Assembly (NCBI GenBank): GCA_028286605.1
Contig: JAQBRE010000006.1
Coordinates: 1-38,562, forward strand
Length of the DNA: 38,562 bases
From: Parcubacteria group bacterium
Lineage (GTDB): Bacteria > Patescibacteriota > Minisyncoccia > Phycocordibacterales > Phycocordibacteraceae
Direction: 5' to 3'
Shown here: positions 38,417 through 38,562 of the stretch, piece by piece
Layout of the letters: each line of letters opens with the position of its first letter
Numbering within the stretch: the first letter of the stretch is position 1
Position numbers and translations under genes: made by a program
The notes under the pieces: generated by a model
The model's input: the letters and a program-made list of their open reading frames with translations, nothing else
Database searches by the model: none
Told to the model about the DNA's origin: nothing

Positions 38417-38562
38417 ATGTATAAGCTCACTAAGGCAATTAAAAACCCTGAAATTATCTTAAGTAGATGCTATGCAATGCTTACAGGCATATCAGTCCGC
38501 GAGTTGGAAAGCCAGAATAAAATGCTTAGAGGCACAATTGATGCATTGGCTAAGATGTCAAA
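38417..38562 (+). CDS. Partial ORF at the right edge
   Basis: ATG 38417 opens a frame that runs off the window: MYKLTKAIKNPEIILSRCYA and MLTGISVRELESQNKMLRGT are visible, 48 codons. No stop within the window. The start resembles the N-terminus of small methyltransferase or glycan-associated proteins, but no call can be made. TATACT lies at about 38385, about 26 bases before the ATG. Confidence 0.5.
   Translation, partial: MYKLTKAIKNPEIILSRCYAMLTGISVRELESQNKMLRGTIDALAKMS

Noticed and set aside
1-38562. CRISPR arrays, insertion sequences, prophage modules, rRNA genes
   Set aside because: No regular direct repeats, transposase, integrase, phage structural or rRNA sequence was seen on either strand.

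Overview
The window looks like a chromosome segment of a Candidate Phyla Radiation bacterium (Patescibacteria, probably a Paceibacteria/Parcubacteria-type lineage). This is inferred from compact, shortened housekeeping proteins, an L36 without zinc cysteines, an aspartyl-tRNA synthetase without its GAD insertion, several small secreted or membrane proteins of unknown function, and reading frames that end normally at TGA (so not the TGA=Gly code). Most housekeeping genes lack a Shine-Dalgarno sequence. Many have a TATAAT-like -10 element only 6-9 bases before the start codon, which implies leaderless mRNAs.

Layout. 1-4040: end of the ribosomal superoperon (infA-rpmJ-rpsM-rpsK-rpsD-rpoA-rplQ) running into rplM-rpsI and a terminator. 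4130-9666: grpE, dnaK and dnaJ, separated by small unrelated genes. 9730-16587: tyrS, a LAGLIDADG-like ORF that runs into tRNA-Tyr, a GreA/GreB-like factor, trpS, a small unknown gene, aspS and an M17 aminopeptidase. 16575-18321: scpA and scpB, split by a small two-TM gene with its own promoter and terminator. 18318-26018: envelope genes (DacA-like carboxypeptidase, mraY, ftsW, murG, M23 endopeptidase) with gltX. A probable unannotated small structured RNA lies after mraY (20368-20458).

26052-38562 is accessory. It holds a low-GC nuclease-like gene, membrane and secreted proteins, and an AlkA glycosylase divergent from a small membrane protein across one palindromic -10 element. A GC-rich minus-strand block (30487-33122) carries two PEP-CTERM proteins and a secreted C39-like peptidase. 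The two PEP-CTERM genes have unrelated bodies but share a leader with a covarying inverted repeat. Next come a PKD-IPT/TIG-PKD surface protein, a DUF4258/DUF2283 toxin-antitoxin-like pair, a LOG-family hydrolase, a DnaQ-like exonuclease, a small HTH protein, a VOC protein, and a broken or partial gene at the right end.

Two expression styles coexist. Core genes are mostly SD-less or leaderless. A scattered set (11841, 13499, 17407, 32442, 37303 and, less completely, 7575) has a good Shine-Dalgarno, and most of these also have their own promoter and terminator, as if acquired as self-contained cassettes. The strongest leads are the small RNA gene and the PEP-CTERM block with its conserved leader hairpin. 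No CRISPR array, insertion sequence, prophage or rRNA was seen.
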